Of a DNA stretch of 64,000 bases, positions 45,401 through 56,757 are shown piece by piece. Position numbers and translations under genes: made by a program. The notes beneath the pieces were generated by a model that was not told the DNA's origin, searched no databases, and saw only the letters and a list, made by a program, of their open reading frames with translations. This DNA comes from Trichobilharzia szidati. Lineage: Eukaryota > Platyhelminthes > Trematoda > Strigeidida > Schistosomatidae. The stretch covers positions 92,889,256 to 92,953,255 of the forward strand of contig OX235271.1 in assembly GCA_944472155.2 (NCBI GenBank). The letters are read 5' to 3'. Every line of letters starts with the position of its first letter. Positions within the stretch are counted from its first letter, which is position 1.

Positions 45401-46439
45401 TCTCTGCAACTGTGTCTTTATTAATTCCAATGACCCAATGTGTACATTACGTGATTTCAATATCATAAATATTGAACTCAAAGTAACTACTCACAAACTC
45501 TTCTTCTTATTTCTTCCAAAGACATTGGAGGCCCTAGTGATTCATGAATTTAATCCACAGCTTTGAGTACAAAAGAAATATGTACAATTCTTTTCGTCTA
45601 CTTAGGTCTTCGTGTAGAAAGGATGCATGAAACACTTGTTCATTTACTCTCGTATTGTTTAGTTAATCTGTTTATCTCTCCCTCATTAATATGACGTCAT
45701 CATCATCGTTACTATCTGCACTTCAAACATTTCGTGTTGTTATTATCTCACGTGTTCCTCTTCATTAGTTTAATTTAATGTCTTCTTCCCAACGCCAAAC
45801 ATTGTCACACTAAACTTCTCACTCTGCTACGTAATGTTTCATTTGCCAAACAAACCTTCTAATTTTTACACCACTTTCGCGAATCTGTGCATTCCACGGG
45901 CTGTTCTCATGTATTGCATAACCAGTTTCATCACTTGATATTGTCATATAGCGCTATTCTGATCATAAATATCTTCACCCTCTTCCCATCATCAGTATAA
46001 GATTTCGTGTAGTACACTATGTCAAATCCTTGAATTTATAAATACAACAGCATAAACAATCAAAAACTATCAAAAGTAATTAGTCTTCTGATCTGTTTTC
46101 TCAAATGACGTCATCTTATTTCGATGTGAGTTTATGCACCGAATAAAAGACGTCATGTTATTGAAAACAACAACATGTTTATACAACATGTTACGATCCC
46201 CGCCTACGCATAATTTTATACCTATTAAGATGCCAATTAACATCATTCACTTGTGTTTCATAGAGCTGCTGCTTCATGTAGTAGTTCAGCCTACTGGAAA
46301 CTTAGTATCATTGTGAACAAGTAAATAATGTGTTAAATTTTGAGTGCATTTCAACAAGCTGTATACCATGTAATTAAGTATATATATTCATATGGACTCC
46401 TGTTTATCAATCGTCTACAAATTGATGCATACACATAGA

Positions 46440-46800
46440 GAATTGGAGGTGGTTAGCCTAGGTACTTCATCTTTCAGTTTCGCAATCACAACCGGTTGTT
46501 TGGAGAATATGGGCTGCAGCTTACCAGCATGAATCACTATTTCGATAGATTCTCTCAGCCGGTTAGGTATTATTTCAGTTGGTATTATAGTAGTCATAGA
46601 TGTGAATGCTTCGTTCTGACAGATACAGAAGAATTCTTTTCTACTTCCTTGATCATATTTTCAGTGTTCAGCTTTTCAGGGTAGCCGTTTTCAGTTGATG
46701 TGTCGTAAACTACTTTGAGGTTATCTTCAGTTGCGTCTTCCGTTCAAACACGTCTGACCCTACAACTGGTGGTCTTCACCAAATTTCTTCTATGCTGTTG
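46440..46800 (-). mobile_element. PLE linker fragment
   Basis: Minus strand: IPTEIIPNRLRESIEIVIHA, GKLQPIFSKQPVVIAKLKDE and VPRLTTSNS, the block between RT and GIY-YIG. The same block is found in arm B at 54690-54850 on the plus strand. Confidence 0.83.
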
Positions 46801-46884
46801 CTGTAGGAAACTCATTTTTCGTTCAATGCTCAATTGCTTATTTAAATAATTCAACAGCTGGCTATATGACTGTGTCACGTTTCA

Positions 46885-47925
46885 GGTGTTGGTGATCCAC
46901 AACGGAAAATTCATCGAGGCGTTCGAAGTGGAGACAGGAGTAAGACAAGGCTGACTGCCTATTATCACCGATGATATTCCTAATTGTAGTGGACTGGAAC
47001 ATGTGTCAGACTGTGCACAGGGAGTGAGGAGACAGGAGTACATTGGACCACCGATAAGAAGACTCTAGAAGATCTGGATTTCGCAGGTGACTTATGTATA
47101 CTCTCACACAAACTCGAAGAATTGCAGGCGAAAATCAACATACTGGCAGAAGAGGCAGGCAGCGAAGACAGGACTGCAGGTCAACTCAAAGAAGACGGAG
47201 GTGATGAAGATAACCAACCACTATCAACAGTGACAAGCACCAATCACCATCAACAGGAGAGATTTAACAGAGGTTACCCCCTTCACTTATCTGGGAAGCA
47301 TCGTTTCAACTACAGGTGGAACGGATGAAGATGTCAAAGTCAGAATCGGAAAAGCAAGATACGCCTTCATCAACCTGAAACCAGTTGGGAAATCTTCTGC
47401 ACTCACCCAGCCAGCATAAAGGACAAGATTTGGATTTTCAGCACCAATTTTAAGTCAGACGCTTCTTCTATATGTGTCAGAAACCTGCAAAGAGTGTCAC
47501 CAAAAGCATTTTCAACAGTTTACAAATTTACATCAACAGCTGCGACCTTCGCTGGCTCCATGCTGAAGATCAAATGGCTGGTGGAAAGAATAAGTAACAA
47601 GAAACTGTGGGAACAAACCAACCAACAGCCGGTGGCTCAACAAATATGTAGAAGAAAGTAGAGATGGATTGGGCATACTTTGAGAAAACCGTCGAATGAC
47701 ATCGCGCGCAATGCAGGCCATCACTGGAGTGGAATCCCAATGGGAAGCGACGAGTGGGTCGTCAGTGTGAGGGTGACATGGAGGAGATTGTGTGATGAGG
47801 AGGAGATGAGAGATTATGGGCAATCGTGGAGACAGCTGAAGAGGATGGTAAAAAATAGAAGAAAGTGGAGATATGCTGTTGAAGCCCTATGTTCCACTCG
47901 GAACTCAGTGGTATAATAATAATAC
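46885..47925 (+). mobile_element. RTE-clade retrotransposon, reverse transcriptase C-terminal half to 3' end
   Basis: In shifting frames: FEVETGVRQG then a stop (motif B, normally VRQGCLLSP); LEDLDFAGDLCILSHKLEEL (normally DFADD, catalytic Asp changed to Gly); STKKTEVMKITN-like; FTYLGSIVSTTGGTDEDVKV with RIGKARYAFINLKPV; then RWIGHTLRKPSNDIARNAGH, VTWRRLCDEEEM and WRYAVEALCSTRNS at the C-terminus. The 3' end GAAGCCCTATGTTCCACTCG followed by an ATAATA tail (47881-47930) marks the element's terminus and matches the SINE-G tail. Confidence 0.92.
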
Positions 47926-48367
47926 ACAACAGATTTATTTTTTATGAAATATTCAAGCGATTTTTTATGAAATAAGAGCTGGACAAAGTTTTTCATTGTT
48001 GGCTTTCTATTTCAATCTGAGAAACAGGCATGAGTAAAATAAGAAATTCGAATCAAGCGCCAAATATGAAACTTGCAGGAAATTAGATGTGCTAAAGTAT
48101 ATCATCCATCAGCAGCCTATCCTTACAGACAGTGGTAATGCAGCCGAGTGAAATATTCCAGCACTTGGTTATTTGAGACCTATGTAGCACCGTGACTTCC
48201 TGCTGCAGTATTAACACAAATAAACAAATTAAATGTGAGTTATATAAAATTAATTTTTCAGATTCTTAAGATGACCGTTGGTAAGTAACATAAGAAAAGT
48301 AAAGAGAACATTTAAAAAGCTGGTTACATAATCTTCAGTGGATATCTATACCAGTTTCATTATTTCT
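47926..48367. other. AT-rich stretch without recognised feature
   Basis: Nothing identified. Confidence 0.5.
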
Positions 48368-48560
48368 GGTGCGTCGGTGGCACAGTGGTTAGGACTCTCT
48401 CCGACCATGCACATGGTCCGGGGTTCGATCCCCTGCCGGCGCACACCCGATATCTATGGTCGGCCTGAATTTGGGCTACCGATATCCATGCTGAAAATTC
48501 CACACTTGTACTGAAAATACGGTGTGGAATCAAGCTGTAAATCAAAAAAATAAAATAATT
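48368..48560 (+). mobile_element. SINE-G subtype 2
   Basis: Head TGCGTCGGTGGCACAGTGG with B box GGGGTTCGATCCCC and acceptor-like partner CCGGCGCA, giving a nearly perfect 7-bp acceptor stem. The body (GGGCTACCGATATCCATGC; TTCCACACTTGTACTG) and A-rich tail differ from the 15.3 kb subtype. No complete anticodon arm can be drawn, so it is not a tRNA gene. Confidence 0.88.
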
Positions 48561-48579
48561 TTCTATAGTTTGGTTTGTA

Positions 48580-48790
48580 AGGATTAGTTATGTTTTACGA
48601 GTTGATCACAGACTGATATCAGTTAGAGAACCATTGAAAACCAGGGAGTACTGGACAGCTGCTGTTTCATCCTAGTTTGGCGTACTGCCGATGATTCCCA
48701 AACTAGGATGAAACAGCAGCTGTCCAGTACTCCCTGGTTTTCAATGGTTCTCTAACCGATATCAGTCTGTGATCAACTCGTAAAAAATAA
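48580..48790. mobile_element. SINE-T palindrome (two tails head-to-head)
   Basis: 48597-48682 and 48701-48784 are almost perfect reverse complements (ACGAGTTGATCACAGACTGA ... GACAGCTGCTGTTTCATCC). The spacer carries CGTACTGCCGATGATTCC from the plus-strand copy only. The minus copy is truncated inside the stem II loop of the ribozyme module. Both arms share the extra GCT duplication (CAGCAGCTG), so they derive from one template. Confidence 0.93.
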
Positions 48791-49439
48791 AATAAAATAA
48801 AAAATTTTATCACGTCACTAATGGCAATGAAAGTGCTCCCATTATTTTTACAAAGAGCGTCTTACATTAACTTATTCAGTTGTCAAAAGATATAAATTGT
48901 ATAAATCCACGGTAGTCATTTTACTCTTTGCCAATGAAATTTATGTTTCAATGAGGTTAGTGAAGACTTTTTTACTATAAAGTGTGAATTATCGCGTGAT
49001 TAGCTTAAAATGAGCGTGTGGATAGGTAATATCTATTAGACACTTTGATGTCGATCTCATATTCGATTTAGTATGCCCCTTGTTCATTGAATTACCTATT
49101 CCAACTTAAAACAGACATATTTCCTAAGTAAAATAACAAATTTATGTTGCTCATTTCAAACAAATCATGAATGGATTAGAAAAATAAGAAAAATTTATGA
49201 GAATAAATTTCTAAGTAAATACCATTAATCAAGCACATTAATTTGAATCAACACACACGTTGAATATTTTCTCATGAAAACAATTTTAGTACACTTGGTA
49301 TTTATAAATCGAATCGAGTTCGTCATTTTTCTGTTATTTCAGGCAATGAATTACTTCAAATTCTATATTTTTAGCCCACGCATATGTTTTATTTTGTTAT
49401 TTATGTGTTGAATGGCGTGGGTAGGTTTTTTTCGATCGA
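48791..49439. other. AT-rich stretch without recognised feature
   Basis: Nothing identified. Confidence 0.5.
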
Positions 49440-49915
49440 TTTTGTTTTTGTTTTGATCACAGATTGATTCCTATCAGAGACACATTGGAAACCAAAGAGT
49501 ACTGCCTAGGAGTTTCGTGTTAGTTTGGGAGTGTTCACTGATACGCACCTGTAACCCTGCCGGCGGTCGACCACAGCAACTTTGGTAGCGTCCATCAGGT
49601 CGGGTGTAAAAACAAATACTCACCAATAGCACTGACTGGGAGTGTCACTAAACTTCACGAACTAACATATGTTAGAGTTGATGGAGCATTTTATTCTGTC
49701 CCAGTGTCTTAATGGTCAACGAGCTCACCTGGTAATCTGTAGGTCCTCGATTGCATCCTTGATGAGGTCATAAGTGTGCGTCGATAAAGAGTCCCACATA
49801 AGGACGAGACAGCTGTTCTAGTAATTGTGGGGATTTTCAGTGGTTCTCTAACGGTTATCGCTCGATGGTCAGACATAAAACCAGTAAATTAACACTTGAA
49901 AATTGTTTCTGGTTA
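49440..49915. mobile_element. SINE-T head-to-head inverted pair, old
   Basis: 49455-49555 minus-strand tail (minus sense TGATACGCACC... region; TTCGTGTTAGTTTGGGAGTG on plus). 49560-49910 plus-strand unit with spacer, head (CCCAGTGTCTTAATGGTCAAC), tail GATAAAGAGTCCCACATAAG, GACGAGACAGCTGTTC and 3' end. Both halves are diverged. Confidence 0.75.
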
Positions 49916-50989
49916 ATTACTTTCAAAAAGTGAACTTCTAAATTTATATTTAACACAGGTGAAAAAGTCTACAACCTTTTTACCATTCTATTGAAGACGA
50001 CAAGTAAATTTCTTCAAAGCAAAATAAAGCGAACCAGTTTGCATCCCGTAAATCTACAAAACCTTAAGCGGGAGATGACCAGTTCTCTACCGAAATAAAT
50101 GCACCTGTTAAAAGGAGTATGATGTACCGAGATGATGGTTTCCTGTCCGCCACTTCATTTCAATTAATTTTATTCATAGTTATAACCCAGTGGTGAAACA
50201 ACTCATCCAAGTAACACTATAGTTCCATTTACAAAAATTCCATTTTCATCTAACACGAAATGAAGCAAAATTGAAATCGTGTATAACCTGTATATTTTTC
50301 ACAATTCAATGTACGATGTAGACTTAACAAGCCTCAGTTATTGCATCTACCCAACGAACTTCATGAATCCGGTATCAAAATCTACGAAAAGCTAAACGTA
50401 ATCGTCAAAAAATAATATGCAGTAGGTTCTCTTTTAGTTTCTGTAATCGATGTTCTGAATCAGTATGTGTGTTAAAATGATACAGTAACAGAATAAGTCC
50501 ACTGACGTATTACAAAATCAGGATAGACAAACGGAAGACAGTTGAGTGTTGTTGTACAAAGCAAGCACCCTTTATAATTGAAAAGTGTTTTGGAGACAAA
50601 AGTACTTCATAATTACCTGACTTACAAAAAGTAATTCTGATTTAAGTTATCCTTTGAAAGATTTTATCTTGAATTCTGTAATGTGTAGTATAAAAATGCT
50701 TGTATGGGTTGAGCTTTTAAAGTTTATAACTATATAATCCATAAAGCCTGAAATTAAACCAATCTCTCCTTTCACTGATTTCTTACCACTATCAAACGGA
50801 GTCTATACACACGCACGTTTTCCAACTGGTTTCTAGCTATCGTTTTGAATTTTTGAAGGAAGTGGAGAAGGAACACTGCAAGATTGAAAAATCCTTCGGA
50901 TGGAGGAGTATTGCTTCAGATGATATTTTATCAATTATTTTATATTAACTGATTAAAAGTGCCTATCTACTAATTCAACTGCTCTTCTG
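49916..50989. other. AT-rich stretch without recognised feature
   Basis: Nothing identified up to the PLE/inverted-repeat arm. Confidence 0.5.
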
Positions 50990-51035
50990 GAGCGAGTTTT
51001 ATTGGCTGTTGCTCTAGAAACTTGATTTTTCGTGC

Positions 51036-51303
51036 TCGAGTACATCTCCCAGTCTAGCTAAGTAAAGATGTAGTAAAAAACATCAACCGTTCGATATTAA
51101 ACCACCTGGTCCAAACCGGCCACAAAGTCAGCATTGAAGAATCCTTCTCTATCATCTACCGGGTACCAAATAAATTGCCAAAAGCATCTAGATACCGTAT
51201 AATCCAAACAGCAGAGGCTATCGCGATTCACGATGCTCTATGTGCAGCAGAAACAAATTCAATCACTACTACTGCTCTGGTCGACCTTCAGTGGAGACTA
51301 TAA
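51036..51303 (+). mobile_element. PLE C-terminal fragment
   Basis: NINRSILNHLVQTGHKVSIE then ESFSIIYRVPNKLPKASRYR, and AEAIAIHDALCAAE, followed by LVDLQWRL and stop at 51301-51303. Equivalent to the minus-strand sequence at 38839-39000 in the left arm but keeping more of the C-terminus. The 3' UTR carries CCTGATGATGAAG...TATCGAAA at 51479-51501. Confidence 0.83.
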
Positions 51304-52149
51304 ATTCATGAATTTGTATTATTCTCTTTCCTAATTTTTCTGACATTCAGTGTGCTGTTATGTTGATGCTATCGAACTGTAATCCACTGATATCATTATC
51401 ACTGATTCGATGTTATTTAAACATTGGTGTTGTTAATGAAACTAATTCATTCACAATTATGTAGATATATTTGTAGAACCTGATGATGAAGTTATCGAAA
51501 AGAGTATTCTTTGTTCAGTAACCATTTTTTTATAATCTGGAAATCTTTATTTTTATCTACCTAAAGTTCCATGAATTAATCAGTTATATCTATTTACTTA
51601 TAAAATACTGCAATTTATCATTAATAATGGACATTTTCTGCGTTAACTATTCAAAAGCTTTATAGTTGTTGTAAAGTGTTTAAAACACATTTAGTACTGA
51701 TGTAATGATAATTAATGTGAATTGTAGAAAGATCGAAAAGCAATGGACCTGGAGTATTTCAAGTCAAGAGGAAGAAAAATTCTGTTTACACAAAAGTGTA
51801 TTTCAGTTATGATCAAAAATGAGGCGAAACATTTTCTCACTGATAACAAGAGTAAGATAAGTTCTAACCATTAGATGATTACATTCTGCTGTAGGTATTT
51901 AATCTGATATGTATCCATGGTTGTGTAATTAAAACGCTAACTACTGATGTAATTGTGACAGTAAGTTTACCCAGAGTATCATAAAAATGGTAAATACTCA
52001 TTTGTTGGTAATATGGCAATAAGATTCGAATTTACCCGCTATGTATGTTACTGAATTCCAGGAAATTTAGCAGTTTTCAGAATATGTGCCATTTCTTATC
52101 ATCTGTACTCTATACTTAACTGTTAAAAATGACTTTAAAGCGTTTAATA

Positions 52150-52660
52150 ATAACAATAACAACAGCTTTATTCTGGACAGTACTTACATGATGTACAGAA
52201 TTTCCAGGGAAATTTATCGCATATTATTTTCTCTACATTTAGAATCACCAAATAAAATATTAATTGACAGTAGATCGCGTAACACAATGCTCTCTAACCT
52301 GAGGTGCAAACCAGTCCATAATGATATTTCTTCTCTGTATCGATCCTTCAACAAAAGCATGAGATTTTGTTGATAGCCAGTTATAAAAACTTCAGGAGTA
52401 TATTTTGAGACCCAAGGACGTACCACGAAGACAGTTACCACATGTATTGGGATACATTGCCACCCATGATAATACTTTTTCTCAAGTTTATTAGAAACTA
52501 GCGAACCATTAGGTTGTAAATATTTTAAATACTCGCAGGAGTAGAGAATACCATTAGAAATCATATTTTAATAGATTAAAACAAAGTGGGCATGATAAAT
52601 TATATACAATAGAATGATGGAGATTTTCGATAATCCAAGCTTAGATGGACCACCAGTACT
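52150..52660 (-). repeat. Unit U, copy 3
   Basis: Minus strand: open for 116 codons from 52564, reading MISNGILYSCEYLKYLQPNG, SLVSNKLEKKYYHGWQCIPI, then similar to copy 1 up to GYQQNLMLLLKD, where a frameshift near 52345 changes the rest. Same unknown product as copy 1. Confidence 0.7.
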
Positions 52661-53440
52661 TGTGAGTGAGTGCAAAAATGAAAGTCAAGCTTTGAAAAGC
52701 AAAAAGTATGGAATAACCAAAGTATCTGATCAATAAAATAATGTTATCTGACTGACTTTCAAACTTATCTGTTTCTATACTGGTACACGCGTTTTGCATT
52801 CACATCTTTCTAATGAATATGAATAAACTTTAACCGATTTTTTAGAAACATGATAACGCAGCATGAAATTATTAATTATTTGCCCTACCATGTATCATTC
52901 GATCTAATTCAGATTTTTCTTTCTATAGAAGTAGTCAAGTTGAAAATTAGAGAAAGTAAATGTGAAGAATACTTCAATAATTATCCAGTATGACCTGGAA
53001 TGCAGTGGTCAGTGGCACTAGCGTATTTAACACAAAAAGGCATGATGAATTAGCTGTAGCTATTTTACTCATGAGTTATTTGAACAAATATCTTTGATAA
53101 ACTTCACCATTATCTTTCTGAGCATTAAAATAAGATAGTTTTTGATATTAGATCAATGCATTATGTATCATATAAAAGACCACACTAACAAATGAACCTT
53201 AGGCCTGGAAGAGTAAATTATCTATTGTTTTTATGCTGAGCGAGATGGGCTTTGCATTTTTATAGCTCGTATAATAGACACACAAAGACAGTAGCCATTG
53301 AGAATAAGCTTCCGTTCAATGTCTATAGACATATCTCTACCTGATTTATAAAACCTGCATAACTCTTTTTAAGATATATAGATGAAGCAGTGAGAAACAA
53401 GTGGAAAATATACTCAAGATATTCATTTTAGTTTCTCTAT

Positions 53441-54340
53441 TCACTTATCTAGGAAGCCAGCATCGTTTCAATCCCAAGTATTACTTGGAGATTCTGTACT
53501 GGAAGTAAACACCTTGCAATGAAACGCGGTGAAAGTTCTGTGCTGATTTTTGTAGGCGCACTTTCCTGAATAAAGCTGTCATTATTATTGATAAAGCGTA
53601 TTTGATGAAATGAAAGGACTTTTATTCATATAATCTCAGCGACTTGCATAAGTTAACTGACTGTTAACACATGTCACGTAAGGTTTACGAACGAAGCAGC
53701 TATCAAATAAAAACAAAAGTGATGGGATATAAGTATAAAACTTGGGCACTGTGGTAGAGTGATAGAATTGTCATCAAAAAGACGATTAGCTTTTCACTTG
53801 ATTAAAGATACCCATTAGAAATTTCAAAAGATTGACTACTGAACAAAGAATATTCCTTTCGATAACTTCATCTTCAGATTCTACGGGCATATATCAATCA
53901 TAATAAAGGAATGATTGTTATTGACAAAATTAGTGTTTTCTTAAAGGTAACGTGAATCATGTAGATCAGAATTCCGAAAGTTACTTGCAATTAGATTGTT
54001 TAATAGATTCTAGTCCAAAATATATTGTGTGTATGTGGTAATTTGTAAAACTGCAATACTAAACTGAACACCAATATTACTTTGTAAATGATTATGAATG
54101 AAAATGAATATGCAGTAATGAATCCTCATGAGTCGTGTTCATATTAAATTCTATTCATATTCATGAAAAATTTCAGATGGATGAGTGATCATGTCAGAGA
54201 CGGAGGGAGAGAATAATTTTGAGCTAGAAGGTTATGTGCGTTGTATGTGTGTCAGTGTGTAAGTGTGTGTAACTACTGAGTTTAGATAGGTCATGCAGTG
54301 GTCTTTGCTGATCGAGAGCTTGACATCTAGACACCCTTGG
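53441..54340. other. Scraps of RTE, unknown terminus and PLE ends
   Basis: 53441-53480 matches the RTE block TTCACTTATCTGGGAAGC...ATCGTTTCAA. 53507-53580 is the unknown terminus shared with 26.7 kb. 53728-53765 is a PLE 3' terminus in minus orientation (AAAACTTGGGCACTGTGGTA). 53857-53880 is the minus-strand PLE motif TTTCGATAACTTCATCTTCA. A short TG-rich run lies at 54235-54270. Confidence 0.65.
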
Positions 54341-54895
54341 TCAATTATTCGATACCCCGTAGACGATATGGAAGGAATCCTCAATGTTAACTCTGTAGCC
54401 TATTTCCACCAGGTCGTCCAATATGCAACTGCTAATGGTTTCAGCAACACCTTCAATTAACCACACTGGTAGGTGTTCCCCAACACGAGAAATTAGGTTC
54501 CTACAGCAAGAGCATGGAAGAAATTCGGTGAAGACCACCAGATGTGGCTGAATATAGCCTCAAAGTTGTTCACGACACGTTAACTGAACACGGGTATCCT
54601 GCAAACTTCAACACTAAACATATGGTCAAGGAGGTAGAAAGGAATTCTTCTGTGTCTGTTAAAAGAAAGTCTTTGCATATACGACTACTATAATACCAAC
54701 TGAAACAATAGCCAACAAGTTGAGAGAATCGATCCAAATACCGATTCATGCAGGTAAGTTGCAGCCCATATTCTCCACACAACCGGTTGTGATCGCGAAA
54801 CTGAAAGATGAATTACCTAGGCTAGTCACCTCCAATTCTGTGTGTGTATGCGTCAGTATGAAGATGGCTGATAAACAGGAGTCCATATGAATATA
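54341..54895. mobile_element. Two PLE fragments in opposite orientation
   Basis: Minus strand 54538-54341: ISRVGEHLPVWLIEGVAETI with SSCILDDLVEIGYRVNIEDS and a stop, the GIY-YIG C-terminal part. Plus strand 54560-54895: frame-shifted HGYPANFN..., then TIIPTETIANKLRESIQIPI, HAGKLQPIFSTQPVVIAKLK and DELPRLVTSNS, the RT-endonuclease linker. They are joined head to head near 54540. Confidence 0.8.
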
Positions 54896-56345
54896 CAAGT
54901 CAACATCTGGTATGCAACTTGTTGAAATGCACTCAGAATTTAACACATTATTTACTTGTTCACAATGATACTGAGTTTCCAGTAGGCTGAACTACTACAT
55001 GAAGCAGCTGTATGAAACACAAGTGAATGATGTTAATTGGCATCTTAATAGGTATAAAATTATGCGTAGGCGGGGATCGTAACATGTTGTATAAACATGT
55101 TGTTGTTTTCAATAACATGACGTCTTTTATTCGGTGCATAAACTCACATCGAAATAAGATGACGTCATTTGAGAAAACAGATCAGTAGACTAATTACTTT
55201 TGATAGATTTTGATAGTTTTGCTGTTGTATTTATAAATTCAAGGATTTGACATAGTGTACTACACGAAATCTTATGATGATATGATGGAAACAGGGTGAA
55301 GATATTTATGATCACAATAGTGCTATATAACAATATCAAGTGATGAAACTGGTTATGCAACACATGATAAAATCCGTGGAATGCATAGATTCTCGAAAGT
55401 GGTGTAAAAATTAGAAGGTTTTGTAGGCAAATGACGCATTACGTAATAGGGTTAGAAGTTTGGTGAGACAATGTTTGGCACTGGGAGGAGGACATTAAAT
55501 TAAACTAATAAAGGGAAACAAGTGAGATAATAACAACACGAAATGTTTGAAGTGGAGATAGTAATGATGTGATGATGACGTCATATTGATGACGGAGAGA
55601 TAAACAGATTAACTAAACAATACGAGAGTAAATGAACAAGTGTTTCATCCATCCTTTCCACTCGAAGATCTAAGTAGACGAAAAGAATTGTACATATTTC
55701 TTTTGTACGCAAAGCTGTGGATTAAATTCATGAATCACTGGGGCCTCTAATGTCTTTGGAATGAAGAATACTAAGAAGAAAGGAATGTGACTGGATACCA
55801 TGAATTCCATATATAATAAAGTCAAATTATTGTAAGTTTTGACTGAGTGACAGATGTTGATCGACTGCTCCATAATATAGATTCTGATGGGAATGTCTTT
55901 TTCTTCTTCTATGTAAAGCCATACTTGGATGTCCCTTCGTATCCACATTGAAAGCATACTCTGGCTGTAGCCAATGTACCTTTCTATATAAGAGCAGGTG
56001 AGCTAATAATTTCACATGGAGGCGATTAGATGATGGAATTTATGTGTTGCATAAAGACAGAATTGCTTGAACGTGAAATGAAGTTGTGTCGTGAAGAATG
56101 TCTTACTCAGTGATTTACAATGTAAAAGACAGTTTTCGAGAATAATTGGAAACTGATCACCTTTGTTTTCCAGCTTGATGAAGTTGGCTTTCTTAAAGTA
56201 ATGATAAGTATGTTTGAGAATTTCTCTTTGCTGAATATTGAGTCCTTAATGATGCATTGAGAATTATGAAAATGATATGAAATCCCTTTTTGTGGTGATA
56301 ATAATAAGGTGCTCGTCATTGAGTCTGAAGTTATTCTTTCGAATA
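54341..56345. repeat. Large inverted repeat 2, arm B
   Basis: Reverse complement of arm A (43531-46800) without the Smα and PLE insertions. Minus-strand PLE end VIHEFNPQLCVQKKYVQFFS is open here (55720-55670), so arm B preserves the ancestral frame better than arm A. Confidence 0.9.
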
Positions 56346-56616
56346 CCTATGGCTATAAGGCGCAGATTTAGGTGTATACACACAACACTTTCATTTTCAT
56401 TTACATCATATAAAACGAATACTCAATGATGACTTTTTGGCCGATATATCTATGATGGTTTTCAATGCACCCTTATTTAACCACACTGCTAGATGTCCTC
56501 TATCACGAAAAATCAAGTTCCCAGAGCAACGGCTAATACCACCCGCTCCACTATTGATATAAGAATAAAACTTGGGCACTGTGGTAGAGTGTAATTCTAT
56601 TATGGGTAAATTTTAT

Positions 56617-56757
56617 TTTAAGTGTTGGTTTGTAGGGATTTGATTGGTTATAGGATTTTCATCATGAGCTGACATTAGTTAGAGAACCATTGGAAAACCT
56701 GGGAGTACTGGACAGCTGTTTCGTCCTAGTTTGGGACTCTTCATCAGTACGCAGCAG
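56617..56757 (-). mobile_element. SINE-T tail inside the younger PLE
   Basis: Minus strand: CTGCTGCGTACTGATGAAG, then the ribozyme module, CCAGGTTTTCCAATGGTTC and the 3' end CCCTACAAACCAACACTT. The tRNA-like head is missing. Confidence 0.9.
56706..56757 (-). ncRNA. Hammerhead-like motif in SINE-T, best core
   Basis: Minus strand: CTGATGA (56747-56741), AGA, stem II GTCC/GGAC (56737-56734 and 56726-56723) with loop CAAACTA-type, GAAA (56722-56719), C-AGCT-G as 2-bp stem III with tetraloop, and cleavage triplet GTC (56713-56711). The three-base AGA insert after CTGATGA and a weak stem I (only GTAC/GTAC, overlapping C3) argue against normal activity. Confidence 0.65.

Larger units (their letters stand above)
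43531..46800. repeat. Large inverted repeat 2, arm A
   Basis: Matches the reverse complement of 54350-56345 along its length, except for two arm-specific insertions: a Smα copy (43670-43955) and a PLE with inverted ends (about 44345-45400). Shared parts include the block around 44185-44330, the PLE ending VIHEFNPQLxVQKKYVQFFSST (45535-45605) and a long 3' UTR-like stretch to 46440. Confidence 0.9.
50990..53440. repeat. Large inverted repeat 1, right arm
   Basis: Reverse complement of 35350-39020 minus its insertions. It starts in a PLE C-terminus on the plus strand and contains Unit U copy 3. It provides the unoccupied sites for the 35.5-kb PLE insertion and the 37.3-kb SINE-G. Confidence 0.9.
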
